From assembly GCA_003153335.1 (NCBI GenBank), contig PLYG01000230.1:1-11961 (forward strand): a stretch of 11,961 nt of DNA, given 5' to 3'. The notes under the pieces were generated by a model. The model did no database searches and was not told the origin of the DNA. It saw only the letters and a program-made list of their open reading frames with translations. Positions 1 to 7,669 of this stretch are shown here, piece after piece. Source of the stretch: Betaproteobacteria bacterium (GTDB lineage Bacteria; Pseudomonadota; Gammaproteobacteria; Burkholderiales; Casimicrobiaceae). The position numbers and the translations under genes are program-made. Each line of letters opens with the position of its first letter. Position 1 is the stretch's first letter.

Positions 1-344
1 ACGCCTTCGCCGGCATCGTCGGCGACTTCTACGCCGTGCATCTGAACGAGGAGTTCGCCAAGACCACGCGCTTCGGCAAGCGCATCGCCCAAGGCGCGCT
101 GTCGGTGGGCTTCCTGTCCGCGGTGATGGGCCACATGGCGGCCCGCGCGCCCAATCCCGGCGCCGTGTCGTACCGCTACGACATTACGTTCAGGGCGCCG
201 GTGCACGCCGGCGACACCCTCACCGCGCGCCTCGATCTGATCGAGAAGGACGACGAGCACAACACCTGCATCTTCAAGGCCGCAGTCACCAACCACGAGG
301 GCACCGTCGTCGCCGACGGCCGCACTTACCTGAAGGTCCTCTAG
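1..344 (+). CDS. MaoC-like (R)-specific enoyl-CoA hydratase/dehydratase, 3' part
   Basis: This is the C-terminal part of a hot-dog-fold MaoC-family protein; the reading frame is open from base 3 and the true start lies left of the window. Near the left edge it shows GDFYAVH, which matches the hydratase-2 catalytic pattern with Asp and His five residues apart, although the usual Asn-Pro between them is Tyr-Ala, a variation seen in MaoC-like proteins. This is followed by TRFGKRIAQGAL, typical of the helix that follows, and an end YLKVL typical of the last strand. Family members hydrate 2-enoyl-CoA thioesters or act as related dehydratases. The acyl-CoA dehydrogenase 20 nt downstream makes a beta-oxidation-like role likely. 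An internal GTG at 36 could be read as a start but lies inside the conserved motif, so it is not the start. Confidence 0.85.
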   Translation, partial: AFAGIVGDFYAVHLNEEFAKTTRFGKRIAQGALSVGFLSAVMGHMAARAPNPGAVSYRYDITFRAPVHAGDTLTARLDLIEKDDEHNTCIFKAAVTNHEGTVVADGRTYLKVL

Positions 345-364
345 GGAGCGGGAGAACGAACACC

Positions 365-1510
365 ATGTTGTCGAGCATGAGCGAAGAGCAGGAATCGATC
401 CACGCCGCCGTGCGCCGCTTCGCGGAAGCCGAGATCGCGCCGGTGTCCGAGGCGCTGTGGGAGAAGGAGCTTTTCCCCTACGAGATCTGGCGCAAGGTGT
501 GCGAGCTCGGCTTCACCGGGCTGCCTTATCCGGAGGCCTACGGCGGCGGCGGGGGCAGCTGGCTTTCGTACGTCATCGTACTGGAGGAACTGTCCCGCGT
601 CGACTGCGCAGTGGCCAACTCGGTAATGGCCAATTCCACGGTCGCCAGCCTGATCAACAATTTCGGCACCCCTGCGCAAAAGGAGCAGTACCTGCGCCCA
701 ATCCTCGATGGCCGTAAGATAGGCGCGATCGCCCTGACCGAGCCGAATGCCGGGTCGGACGCCGCCGCCATCCAGACGCGCGCGGTCGAAGCGCGCGGCC
801 AATGGGTTGTCAACGGCTCGAAAATCTTCATCAGCAACTCGGGTACCGATGTAACAGGGCCGGTGGTGATCGCCGCCATCACCGGAAAGAGGCCCGACGG
901 CCGCAACGAGATCTCTAACTTCATCCTGCCCCACGGCACGCCTGGCTTCACCTACGGGCGGAAACTGAAGAAGATCGGCTGGCGCGCCTCCAGTGCCTGG
1001 GAGCTGTTCTTCGCGGACTGCGCGCTGCCGCGCGAGAACCTGCTGGGCGAGCGCGGCGCGGGGCTGCGCCAGACGCTGGCCACGATCAACACCGGACGTA
1101 TCCTGATCGGCGCTTTGGCCCTGGGCATCCTGCAGGGATCGCTCGATCGCTCGACCGCCTACGTGAAGGAGCGCAAAGCCTTCGGCAAGGTCCTTGCGAG
1201 CTTCCAGGCGCTGCAGTTCAAGCTCGCCGACATGGCAACGCATGCCCATGCTGCGCGCCTGATGCTCTACCACGCGGCGGAGCTGAAGGACCAGGGCAAG
1301 CCTTTCGACCAGGAGGCGTCGATGGCCAAGCTGTTCGCCACCGAGAGGGCCATGGAGGCGGCGCACCAGGCCATCCAAATCCACGGCGGCTACGGGATTA
1401 TGAGCGAGTACCCCGTGTCCCGCGCCTTCGGCGACGCCAAGGTGCTGGAGATTGTGGAGGGGACCTCCGAGATCCAGCGCATGATCATCTCGCGGCGGCT
1501 GCTCGCCTGA
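365..1510 (+). CDS. acyl-CoA dehydrogenase (first of two)
   Basis: A 381-residue FAD-dependent acyl-CoA dehydrogenase, the normal length for the family, which forms an alpha,beta double bond in acyl-CoA thioesters and passes electrons to ETF. Visible family signatures are LTEPNAGSD (residues 124-132), the FAD/substrate loop, the helix with KERKAFGK (268-275), IHGGYG (339-344), and VEGTSEIQR near the end, where Glu365 lies at the position of the catalytic base of medium-chain enzymes. The start at 365 follows a GGGAG/GGAG-type purine run; a second ATG at 377 is possible. It lies 20 nt after the MaoC gene and is probably co-transcribed. Chain length or ring specificity cannot be read from the sequence. 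The gene is GC-rich, unlike the DNA that begins just after its stop codon. Confidence 0.93.
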   Translation: MLSSMSEEQESIHAAVRRFAEAEIAPVSEALWEKELFPYEIWRKVCELGFTGLPYPEAYGGGGGSWLSYVIVLEELSRVDCAVANSVMANSTVASLINNFGTPAQKEQYLRPILDGRKIGAIALTEPNAGSDAAAIQTRAVEARGQWVVNGSKIFISNSGTDVTGPVVIAAITGKRPDGRNEISNFILPHGTPGFTYGRKLKKIGWRASSAWELFFADCALPRENLLGERGAGLRQTLATINTGRILIGALALGILQGSLDRSTAYVKERKAFGKVLASFQALQFKLADMATHAHAARLMLYHAAELKDQGKPFDQEASMAKLFATERAMEAAHQAIQIHGGYGIMSEYPVSRAFGDAKVLEIVEGTSEIQRMIISRRLLA

Positions 1511-1625
1511 CGCGCCGGTTCGCAAACGAGTTCATAGTCATGTTCAATATGGTGATTTGCTTGCGGCCGATCACGGTATCGTCGAAACCGGGGAAAGTTT
1601 TCCAGAGCGTAATGGAAGTCTTCAT
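1485..1625 (-). pseudogene. truncated gene start coupled to the CoA-transferase (46 codons)
   Basis: On the minus strand an ATG at 1625 overlaps the TGA of the CoA-transferase as ATGA, the usual sign of translational coupling. The frame begins MKTSITLWKTFPGFDDTVIG and continues to about ANR at 1515, then runs into the antisense of the end of the acyl-CoA dehydrogenase gene, where it becomes Arg/Ala-rich and stops at 1485. The first 37 or so residues have a protein-like composition and the same lower GC as the CoA-transferase, so I read it as the 5' end of the next gene of a foreign operon, cut near 1511-1520. I do not recognise the family. It could also be a real small protein or chance. Confidence 0.4.
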
Positions 1626-2815
1626 GGTTTTACCCCTTCCGTCAACGCGACACCGCTGCTGACTAACGCGTCGATCTCGCTGTTGCCGTAACCCAGTTCA
1701 GCCAGTACCTCGACGGTATGCTGACCCTGCTGTGGCGGTACACGGCGCAGCTCGGGGGCCTTGCCGTCATAACGCACTGGATGTGCCAGCAGGCGCACGC
1801 TGCCGGCTTGCGGATGTTCGATCGTCATCACAATGTCGTTGTGCTTGACCTGCGGATCGGCCTCGACCTGCTCGTAATCGTTGACCGGCGCATACCAGAC
1901 ATCATGCACATCAAATGCCTGCATCCAGTCGGCGGTGGTGCGCGTGGTTATCGCTTCATACACGATGCGATTGATCTGGTCGCGCTTGTGCATCGTATCT
2001 TTCGGGTCGGAGAAGGCAGCAAGCTCGGGATGATCGAGGGCGGCCGCAAGTTTGGCAGTGGGGGTCAGTGAGATCGCGATCCAGCCATCCAGTGTGCGGT
2101 ACACGCCGTAAGGCGCCGGATGGAAGCGACTGCCGATCGGTGGATCGGTGCGCTGCCACAACGGGCCTTTGTTCAGATAATAGGTAAATGGCTCGCTCTG
2201 CAAGTCCAGCGCTGCATTCAGCAAATTGCTTTCGACCAGCATGCCTTTGCCGGTACGCTCGCGCGACTGCAGTGCAGCGACCACGCCAAAAGCCGCCAGT
2301 GCCGCTGCATGCTGATCAACGATGGCCGAGCCGACCGGAGTCGGCGGGGAATCGGCGTCACCGGATAGCATGGTCATGCCGCTCATCGCCTGCAACAACA
2401 GATCCTGCCCCGGACGCTTCAGGTACGGACCCGATGAGCCGTAGCCGGTACATGAGCAATATACCAGGCGTGGATTGACGGCCTTCACATCTTCATAACC
2501 GAGACCCAGACGCTGCAACACGCCGGGGCGATAATTTTCAATCAGTACGTCGGCTTCGCGCACCAGACGCCAGACAATTTCTTTGGCCTTTTCATTGCGC
2601 AGGTCGAGCGAAATACTGCGCTGGTTGCGATTGCCGAGCAGGAAAAATACGCTGACGCCTTCAACGAAGGCATCGAAACCGGCCCAATTGCGCTCGAAGG
2701 CACCAGCGGGCGGTTCGATCTTGACGACATCGGCACCGACGTCGGCCAACATCTGCACGGCTGCCGGACCTTGCAGAAAATGCGTAAAACTTAGAACCTT
2801 GATGCCTTTAAGCAT
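1622..2815 (-). CDS. class III CoA-transferase (CaiB/BaiF family)
   Basis: A 397-residue family III CoA-transferase, which moves CoA between carboxylic acids through an aspartyl-CoA intermediate, and commonly activates a substrate acid before beta-oxidation-like steps. The N-terminus LKGIKVLSFTHFLQGPAAVQ with DVGADVVKIEPP, the segment RSISLDLRNEKAK, LIENYRPGV, and RTGKGMLVESNLLNAALD (residues 187-204) are characteristic. Asp167 in SAIVDQHAA lies where the catalytic aspartate of the family is expected. The start at 2815 is chosen because GTGGAGATTC precedes it at good spacing and family proteins begin here; an upstream ATG at 2842 would add nine residues with no family match. The gene is clearly poorer in GC than both neighbours, suggesting separate acquisition. 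It lies on the same strand as the TetR gene and may share its transcript. Confidence 0.93.
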   Translation of the reverse strand: MLKGIKVLSFTHFLQGPAAVQMLADVGADVVKIEPPAGAFERNWAGFDAFVEGVSVFFLLGNRNQRSISLDLRNEKAKEIVWRLVREADVLIENYRPGVLQRLGLGYEDVKAVNPRLVYCSCTGYGSSGPYLKRPGQDLLLQAMSGMTMLSGDADSPPTPVGSAIVDQHAAALAAFGVVAALQSRERTGKGMLVESNLLNAALDLQSEPFTYYLNKGPLWQRTDPPIGSRFHPAPYGVYRTLDGWIAISLTPTAKLAAALDHPELAAFSDPKDTMHKRDQINRIVYEAITTRTTADWMQAFDVHDVWYAPVNDYEQVEADPQVKHNDIVMTIEHPQAGSVRLLAHPVRYDGKAPELRRVPPQQGQHTVEVLAELGYGNSEIDALVSSGVALTEGVKP

Positions 2816-2881
2816 TGAATCTCCACAGACAATAGTCGGCAATTTCCAGAACCCTTCGCATCACCGAATGTGTTCGCCGGC

Positions 2882-2910
2882 CGCCTGCGTCGTGGCGAGC
2901 GGAGCAGGCG
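2882..2910. other. perfect 7-bp hairpin between TetR and CoA-transferase genes
   Basis: CGCCTGC at 2882-2888 and GCAGGCG at 2904-2910 are perfect complements around a 15-nt loop. It lies in the 142-nt space between the two minus-strand genes. There is no T-run on either side, so it is not a standard intrinsic terminator. It could be a weak attenuator or an mRNA-stabilising stem, or chance in GC-rich DNA. Confidence 0.3.
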
Positions 2911-2917
2911 ACGCGCA

Positions 2918-2929
2918 ACAACTCGTTGT
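2918..2929. promoter_or_regulatory. palindrome ACAACTCGTTGT, possible operator
   Basis: A perfect 5-bp inverted repeat (ACAAC, 2-nt centre, GTTGT) about 100 nt upstream of the CoA-transferase start, with another GTTGTTG copy just to the right at about 2939-2945. Position and symmetry fit a regulator site, but nothing links it to a particular protein, and no convincing promoter is visible beside it. Confidence 0.2.
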
Positions 2930-2957
2930 CGGTCTCGCGTTGTTGGGGAACACTGCC

Positions 2958-3620
2958 TCAAAGACTGGTCGCCCGTCGGATGACGGCGCGAGAAGCAGTA
3001 CTGGACCTGGCGGCCGGTTGCCTGGCGGCTGCGCCGTATGCGGCCATCGTCGTGTTCAAAAACGCTCGATAGAGGTGCTCGAGTCGGGCGAAGTTTTCCG
3101 CATCCTGCGTGATCGGGCCGGCGCTGTTGACGATGGCGACGATTTGCACGACAACATCGCCGATTGGAGTTGCAGAAGACAGTTCGCCGCGACTGAGCGC
3201 ACCGGCAACGCCGATCGTTACTGCGGTGCCGAGTTCGGAGGCGAATTGTCGCAGTGTGGCGAGGCTTTTTGAGCTGAGCGAGTCACTGTCGCCGCGCATG
3301 CGAGAAATGAGACTCCACGGGTGACCGTTGTCCGTAGGCGAATTGAACCCCCCATAACGCTCACGGTTGAACGCGATGGTTGCATCGATCTTTTCGTTGA
3401 GCGAGGAGTGGTTGTTCGTCCAGACCTCGTGAAACCGCGCTACGGTAGCGCTAACGTAATTCTCGATGACCTCTTCGATCAGCGCGTTCTTGTTGCCGAA
3501 GTGGTAGTGGATGTTGGCACGCGTCGTTGACAGAGCCTCCGCGATGTCGCCGAAGCTCGCTCCACGATAACCGCGCTGGATGAGTAGATCGGTGGCGACC
3601 GCTTTTATTTTCTCGCGCAT
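2958..3620 (-). CDS. TetR/AcrR-family transcriptional regulator
   Basis: A 220-residue TetR-type repressor. The N-terminal DNA-binding domain is clear: helix 1 KIKAVATDLLIQRGYRGASF, then a helix-turn-helix at about residues 24-43 (GDIAEALSTTRANIHYHFGNK) ending with the family's YHFxNKxxL signature. The C-terminal ligand and dimer domain is divergent, as is usual, and ends with an Ala/Arg-rich tail. I chose the ATG at 3620 because AAGGAGA precedes it by seven bases and the protein then begins at helix 1. An ATG at 3764, also with a fair ribosome site (GAGAGG), would add 48 residues of Ser/Thr/Arg-rich, disordered-looking sequence and cannot be excluded. The gene diverges from the catabolic array, a usual layout for a local repressor responding to a pathway CoA ester or acid. 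Confidence 0.9.
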   Translation of the reverse strand: MREKIKAVATDLLIQRGYRGASFGDIAEALSTTRANIHYHFGNKNALIEEVIENYVSATVARFHEVWTNNHSSLNEKIDATIAFNRERYGGFNSPTDNGHPWSLISRMRGDSDSLSSKSLATLRQFASELGTAVTIGVAGALSRGELSSATPIGDVVVQIVAIVNSAGPITQDAENFARLEHLYRAFLNTTMAAYGAAARQPAARSSTASRAVIRRATSL

Positions 3621-3686
3621 GCCCGGCTCTCCTTGGGTATCTGACGACGTTGAGGCGTCTACCCGTGAAGTCAGGCCCGGGTTAGA

Positions 3687-3701
3687 GAGCATTGCATGCT
3701 C
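3687..3701. promoter_or_regulatory. perfect inverted repeat GAGCAT-TGC-ATGCTC
   Basis: Two perfect 6-bp arms around a 3-nt centre, 66 nt upstream of the chosen TetR start, in the divergent intergenic region. TetR dimers bind such short palindromes, so this is a candidate autoregulatory operator. If the TetR protein really starts at 3764, the repeat would be inside its coding sequence and less likely to be an operator. Confidence 0.35.
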
Positions 3702-3766
3702 GCGTTGGCGAGTCGTACCGGAAGTGCGCCTCTTGGCTCTGCTATGCGTTGCGGCAAATTTCATTG

Positions 3767-3795
3767 TTGCCTCTCTTGAATCTGAAGACTATCAT
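3767..3795 (+). promoter_or_regulatory. candidate sigma-70 promoter for the catabolic array
   Basis: TTGCCT at 3767-3772 (four of six consensus bases for the -35 box) and TATCAT at 3790-3795 (five of six for the -10 box) with the optimal 17-nt spacer. It would start transcription near 3802, about 86 nt before the acyl-CoA dehydrogenase start. The local AT content is higher than in the flanking genes, as expected for a promoter. Confidence 0.45.
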
Positions 3796-3814
3796 TGACT
3801 TGCGTGTAAGTAAA
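3795..3814. promoter_or_regulatory. imperfect inverted repeat overlapping the -10/start point, candidate TetR operator
   Basis: TTGACTT at 3795-3801 and AAGTAAA at 3808-3814 are complementary at six of seven positions around a 6-nt centre. The repeat begins at the last base of the -10 box and covers the expected start point, exactly where a repressor would block transcription. The link to the adjacent TetR protein is inference from position alone. Confidence 0.4.
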
Positions 3815-3887
3815 GACGGCGGGGCGCCTCTCTGGCTTCGAGTGCGATGCAGATGCCTCCCTTATACGGAAAATGCAGGTGGCAATC

Positions 3888-5033
3888 ATGGAAACGAGCG
3901 ATATGGAACTGAGCGAAGAGCACCGAATGATCCGCGCGTCCGCAGCCCGCTTCGCAAGTGACAGGGTGGCTCCGTGCGCGGCCGATCTCGATGCAAACGA
4001 GGCCTTCTTTGACGACCTGTACCGCGAGATGGCCCAACGAGGTCTGCTGGGTATCGGCATCGACCAGCGCTATGGCGGAGCGGGCGCGGATCCTCTGGCG
4101 TACGCCTTGGTGATGGAAGAACTGGCGCGTGGTTACAGTTCGGTGGCGGACCAGTGTGGGCTGGTCGAACTTGTGGCCACTCTGCTGGAACTGCACGGCA
4201 GCCCGGAGCAGCAAAAACAATATCTGGTTCCGCTGCTGCGTGGTGAGCGCAAGTGCGCCTTTGCACTGACCGAGAGCGAAGCCGGCTCCGACGTTGCAAG
4301 CTTGAAAACGCGCGCAACGCGGACCGCGGGTGGCTGGCGCCTGAACGGCTCGAAGATCTGGATCCACAACGGCCCCATCTGCGACTTCGCAGTCGTTCTG
4401 GCCCGCACGGCCGACGGCAAGACCGGATCGAGCATGTCGACGTTCATCGTGGATCGCAGCCTGGGCGGCTTCAGCAGCGGCGCCAAGGAGCACAAAATGG
4501 GACAGCGTGCTTCGCAGTTGTCGACCCTGTTCTTTGACGATGTCGTGCTGCCCGCTGTCGCCCTGTTGGGCGGCGAAGGCGTGGGGTTCCCCAACATCAT
4601 GCGCTGCCTCGACAAGGGCCGGGTCGGCATCGGCGCATTGTCGGTTGGCATCTGCCAAGCCGCGCTCGATGCCTGTATCGGGCAGGCCAAGGTGCGCCGT
4701 CAGTTCGGCAGGGCGATTGGAGAGTTTCAGGCGATTCAGTGGAAGCTCGCGGACATGGCCAAGGACATTTACGCGGCCCGCCTGATGGTGCATGACGCGG
4801 CGCGCAAGCTCGGGCGCGGCGAGCGCGCGACGACCGAATGCTCCATGGCCAAGTGCTTCGCGTCGGACGCCGCCGTGGCGCACACCGCGCAGGCGGTGCA
4901 AGTTTTCGGCGGCAGCGGTTTTATCCGCGGGATGCTGGTCGAGCGCCTGTACCGCGATGCAAAGATCACGCAGATCTACGAAGGCACCAACGAAATCCAG
5001 CGGCTGATCATCGCGCGCGGCCTGCTGCAATAG
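3888..5033 (+). CDS. acyl-CoA dehydrogenase (second of two)
   Basis: A 381-residue FAD-dependent acyl-CoA dehydrogenase, first gene of the array divergent from the TetR gene. Signatures are LTESEAGSD (residues 127-135), WRLNGSKIWIHNG (150-162), the FGGSGF turn (340-345) and IYEGTNEIQRLIIARG at the end, placing Glu365 at the catalytic base position of medium-chain enzymes. The ATG at 3888 is preferred because AGGTGG lies six bases upstream; starts at 3873 or 3903 are also possible. It resembles the first acyl-CoA dehydrogenase in length and layout but differs at many positions, so the two are not a recent duplication. It probably dehydrogenates the CoA ester of the pathway's substrate; the substrate itself cannot be inferred. 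Confidence 0.94.
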   Translation: METSDMELSEEHRMIRASAARFASDRVAPCAADLDANEAFFDDLYREMAQRGLLGIGIDQRYGGAGADPLAYALVMEELARGYSSVADQCGLVELVATLLELHGSPEQQKQYLVPLLRGERKCAFALTESEAGSDVASLKTRATRTAGGWRLNGSKIWIHNGPICDFAVVLARTADGKTGSSMSTFIVDRSLGGFSSGAKEHKMGQRASQLSTLFFDDVVLPAVALLGGEGVGFPNIMRCLDKGRVGIGALSVGICQAALDACIGQAKVRRQFGRAIGEFQAIQWKLADMAKDIYAARLMVHDAARKLGRGERATTECSMAKCFASDAAVAHTAQAVQVFGGSGFIRGMLVERLYRDAKITQIYEGTNEIQRLIIARGLLQ

Positions 5034-5112
5034 GCGGGAAAAGACAGGCTTTACAAGGCGCCACTTTGCGGTGCACACTGACCTACGGGCAAGTAAGTAA
5101 CTGGAGAAATAC

Positions 5113-5295
5113 ATGCTGGCAATGATGCTCGACGAACCCAACCGCTTCCGCATGACGGAAGTGCCCATGCCCGAAGTGCAACCCAACCAATTGTTGGTAA
5201 AGGTCACTTGTCTTCTTTCTCGCGGTGCAACGGTATTTAATCGCCGGATGGGGCACTGGAGGCGTCAAAGGCTGAGTAAAAAACCAGTTGGGTGA
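5113..5295 (+). pseudogene. 5' stub of a zinc-type (MDR) alcohol dehydrogenase
   Basis: A strong ribosome site (GGAG eight bases before the ATG) opens a frame whose first 33 codons match the start of medium-chain alcohol dehydrogenases: RFRMTEVPMPEVQPNQLLVK followed by VTC, the point where intact proteins go on to the Cys-Gly-x-Cys zinc-ligand region. After codon 33 (about 5211) the family match is lost, and a basic, unrelated tail runs to a TGA at 5295, 31 nt before the SDR start. No catalytic zinc site, Rossmann fold or other domain remains, so no enzyme is made. The intact start signal suggests a deletion removed most of the gene while sparing its beginning and the next gene's ribosome site. 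Confidence 0.7.
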
Positions 5296-5326
5296 ACGTC
5301 CAACACAACCCAGGAGAACAAACAAA

Positions 5327-6085
5327 ATGTCGCAACGATTGAAAGACAAGGTCTGCCTGGTCACCGGCGGTGGCTCCGGTATCGGTCGCGCCACCTGCCT
5401 GCTGTTCGCAGGCGAAGGTGCCAAGGTCGTGGTGGCCGACAAATCGCTGTCCGCGGCGCGGGCGGTGGCGGCGCAGATCGGCGAGGCAGCCATTGCCATC
5501 GAGGTGGACGTGGCGCTGTCGGCCAGCGTGCGCTCGATGATAACCGCCACCGTTCGCGACCTCGGCCGCCTCGACGTGCTGATCAACAATGCCGGCTACG
5601 GCATTCCCGGCTCGGTGACCGAAACCAGCGAAGACGACTGGGACAAGCTGATGGCGGTCAACGTCAACGGCGTGTTCTACGGCTGCAAGTACGCGATCCC
5701 GGTGATGAAGCAGCAGGGTGGCGGCGTGATCGTCAGCACCGCCTCGATCGTCGCCACCGTGGGCATCCGCAACCGGGCGGCGTACTGCGCGTCGAAGGGC
5801 GCGGTGGCGGCACTGACGCGCGCCATGGCGCTCGACCATGTGGCCGACAACATCCGCGTGAATTGTGTCGCACCCGGCACCATCGACTCGCCTTACTTCG
5901 AGGAAATCTTCCGCAAGAGCGACCGGCCGGCCGAGTTGCGGCGCGAGCTGGAGGCGCGCCAGGCGATGAACCGGCTGGGCCGGCCCGAGGAGATCGCCAG
6001 CGCCTTCCTGTTCCTGGCGAGTGACGAGTCGTCCTTCTGCACCGGCTCGATGCTCATCGTCGATGGCGGGATGACCGCGCAATGA
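5327..6085 (+). CDS. short-chain dehydrogenase/reductase (SDR), probably NAD-dependent
   Basis: A 252-residue classical SDR that would interconvert a secondary alcohol and a ketone. All key features are present: TGGGSGIG cofactor motif (residues 14-20 region), Asp38 after the second strand (VVVADKS), which favours NAD over NADP, Asp61-Val62, NNAG (87-90), Asn112-Asn114 region, catalytic Ser140, Tyr153 and Lys157 in the YxxxK motif (YCASK), and the VAPGTIDSP segment after it. The ATG at 5327 is chosen because AGGAGA lies nine bases upstream and the protein starts at the normal place; an upstream GTG at 5288 is rejected. Its TGA overlaps the ATG of the next gene as ATGA, so the two are translationally coupled and probably act in consecutive steps. 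The substrate is unknown. Confidence 0.94.
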   Translation: MSQRLKDKVCLVTGGGSGIGRATCLLFAGEGAKVVVADKSLSAARAVAAQIGEAAIAIEVDVALSASVRSMITATVRDLGRLDVLINNAGYGIPGSVTETSEDDWDKLMAVNVNGVFYGCKYAIPVMKQQGGGVIVSTASIVATVGIRNRAAYCASKGAVAALTRAMALDHVADNIRVNCVAPGTIDSPYFEEIFRKSDRPAELRRELEARQAMNRLGRPEEIASAFLFLASDESSFCTGSMLIVDGGMTAQ

Positions 6086-7638
6086 CCGAGTCCGTGGTGA
6101 TGAACATGGCAAGCAACGAGAGCATCGACATCGTCGTCGTTGGCGGTGGCGGCAGCGGCCTGGCGGCTGCGATCGAAGCAGCCCGCTATGGCCGCAAGGT
6201 GATGTTGCTGGAGAAAAATCCTCAACTCGGCGGCACGACCATCTGCTCGGTGGGTTCGATCACGGCGACCTGCACGCCGCTGCAGCGCGCCAAGGGCGTT
6301 CAGGACGTGCCGCAGGCGCACTTCGAGGACATGGCCTTGTTCGCCGACGATCGCGGCTTTCTCGACAAGGACAACCTGGAATTGCGCCGCCTTCTGGTCG
6401 AGCATTTGCCCGACACGGTGCAGTGGCTGATGGACCTGGGACTCGTTTTCTTCGGCACCATGCCCGAGCCGCCGCATCGGTTGCCGCGCATGCACAACGT
6501 GCTGCCGCACGCGCGCTCCTATGTGTATCACTTGAAAAAGCGCGCGCTCGAGTTGGGCGTCGATATTCGTCTCGATGCCCCGGTGATCCGCTTGCTGCGG
6601 TCCGACGAGCGTGTCATCGGGGTGGAGGTCGCTGCCGGGGGCGGTCAGACACGACACATCGTCGCCCGGCTGGGCGTGATTCTCGCCACCGGCGATTACA
6701 GCTCCGCCAAGGAGGTCAAGGCGCAGTTCATGGCGCCCGAGCTGGCCGACATCGAGGGCATCAATCCGACCAGCACCGGCGACGGGCAGCGCATGGTACA
6801 GGAGGTGGGCGGCGACATCGTCAACGGCGAGATCATGCTGGGACCGGAGATTCGTTTCGTCGCACCGCCCTGCAAGACCTTCATCGACAATATTCCTCCG
6901 ATCAAGCCGGTCGCACTGGCGATGCGCTGGGCCATGGACCACCTGCCCTCGTGGCTGCTGCGGCCGTTCCTGATGCTGTTCGTCACCACGAACCTGGCGC
7001 CCTCGCACAACCTCTTCAAGAAGGGCGCGATCCTGATCAACAAGGAAGGACAGCGTTTCGTCAACGAGCGCGATAACCCGCAATACGCGATTCCCCGCCA
7101 GCCTGAACGCATCGCCTACATCTTGATGGACGCTCGGGTGGGGGTGCAGTTCGACGCTTGGCCGAACTTCATTTCCACCGCACCCGGGGTGGCCTACGCC
7201 TACCTCGCCGACTATCGGCGCAATCGCAAGGACATCTCCTTCGCGGCGGCTTCGCTCGGCGCGCTGGCGGGCAAGCTCGGGATTCCGGCGGCGGCGCTGG
7301 AACAGACCGTCGCCGAATACAACGCCAACCTTCCAAACGGCGCAACGCCGATCGCTCAGGCACCGTTTCATGCGCTCGGTCCTGCGAAGAGCTGGATCGT
7401 GTTCACCGACGGCGGGGCCCGCATCAACAGCCACTTTGAAGTGCTGGATCGCAGCAGCCGCCCGATTCCCGGTCTCTATGCGGCCGGCTCCGCCGGACAG
7501 GGCGGCGTGTTGCTCGAAGGCCATGGCCATCACCTGGGCTGGGCCTTCACCTCCGGCCGTCTGGCCGGGCAAAGCACCGCGCTGGGCCGCCAAGCCTGGC
7601 CGGAAGCTGCGATCAAAGCGCGCCGCGCCGCGGCTTGA
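6082..7638 (+). CDS. FAD-dependent oxidoreductase of the fumarate reductase/3-ketosteroid dehydrogenase type
   Basis: A 518-residue flavoprotein of the FAD_binding_2 superfamily. The dinucleotide motif is VVVGGGGSGLAAAIEAA (residues 18-34) with Glu44 binding the FAD ribose (MLLEKN), then GGTTICSVGS (50-59), ATGDYS (202-207), STGDGQRM (231-238), INKEGQRFVNERD (319-331) and GLYAAGSAGQGG (464-475), a full-length set. Relatives introduce or remove C=C bonds next to a carbonyl or carboxylate, as in 3-ketosteroid-1-dehydrogenase, fumarate and urocanate reductases. The C-terminal segment has LLEGHGHHLGWAFTSGRLAG where many relatives carry a GN-type loop, so its substrate pocket probably differs. There is no signal peptide or heme site, so it is cytoplasmic. 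Coupling to the SDR suggests alcohol-to-ketone oxidation followed by desaturation, or the reverse. ATGs at 6100 and 6106 are alternative starts. Confidence 0.9.
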   Translation: MTESVVMNMASNESIDIVVVGGGGSGLAAAIEAARYGRKVMLLEKNPQLGGTTICSVGSITATCTPLQRAKGVQDVPQAHFEDMALFADDRGFLDKDNLELRRLLVEHLPDTVQWLMDLGLVFFGTMPEPPHRLPRMHNVLPHARSYVYHLKKRALELGVDIRLDAPVIRLLRSDERVIGVEVAAGGGQTRHIVARLGVILATGDYSSAKEVKAQFMAPELADIEGINPTSTGDGQRMVQEVGGDIVNGEIMLGPEIRFVAPPCKTFIDNIPPIKPVALAMRWAMDHLPSWLLRPFLMLFVTTNLAPSHNLFKKGAILINKEGQRFVNERDNPQYAIPRQPERIAYILMDARVGVQFDAWPNFISTAPGVAYAYLADYRRNRKDISFAAASLGALAGKLGIPAAALEQTVAEYNANLPNGATPIAQAPFHALGPAKSWIVFTDGGARINSHFEVLDRSSRPIPGLYAAGSAGQGGVLLEGHGHHLGWAFTSGRLAGQSTALGRQAWPEAAIKARRAAA

Positions 7639-7669
7639 CAACGAAATCCTGAACGAAGGACACCTGAAC

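Noticed and set aside
341..1525. 394-codon minus-strand frame antisense to the first acyl-CoA dehydrogenase
   Set aside because: No family similarity, Arg/Ala/His-rich composition and exact overlap with a clear enzyme gene; a shadow frame of GC-rich codons.
3621..3764. 48-residue N-terminal extension of the TetR protein
   Set aside because: Low-complexity Ser/Thr/Arg-rich residues ahead of helix 1, while a stronger ribosome site precedes 3620. Kept only as an alternative start.
365..5033. The two acyl-CoA dehydrogenases as a recent tandem duplication
   Set aside because: Equal length (381 residues) is striking, but residues differ widely outside the conserved motifs, so they are distinct family members.
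3792..5207. 471-codon minus-strand frame antisense to the second acyl-CoA dehydrogenase
   Set aside because: The same shadow effect, with Gln/Arg/His-rich residues and no recognisable domain.
5288..5308. GTTGG...CCAAC short inverted repeat before the SDR gene
   Set aside because: Five-base arms with an 8-nt loop are expected by chance, and nothing places it as a terminator or operator.
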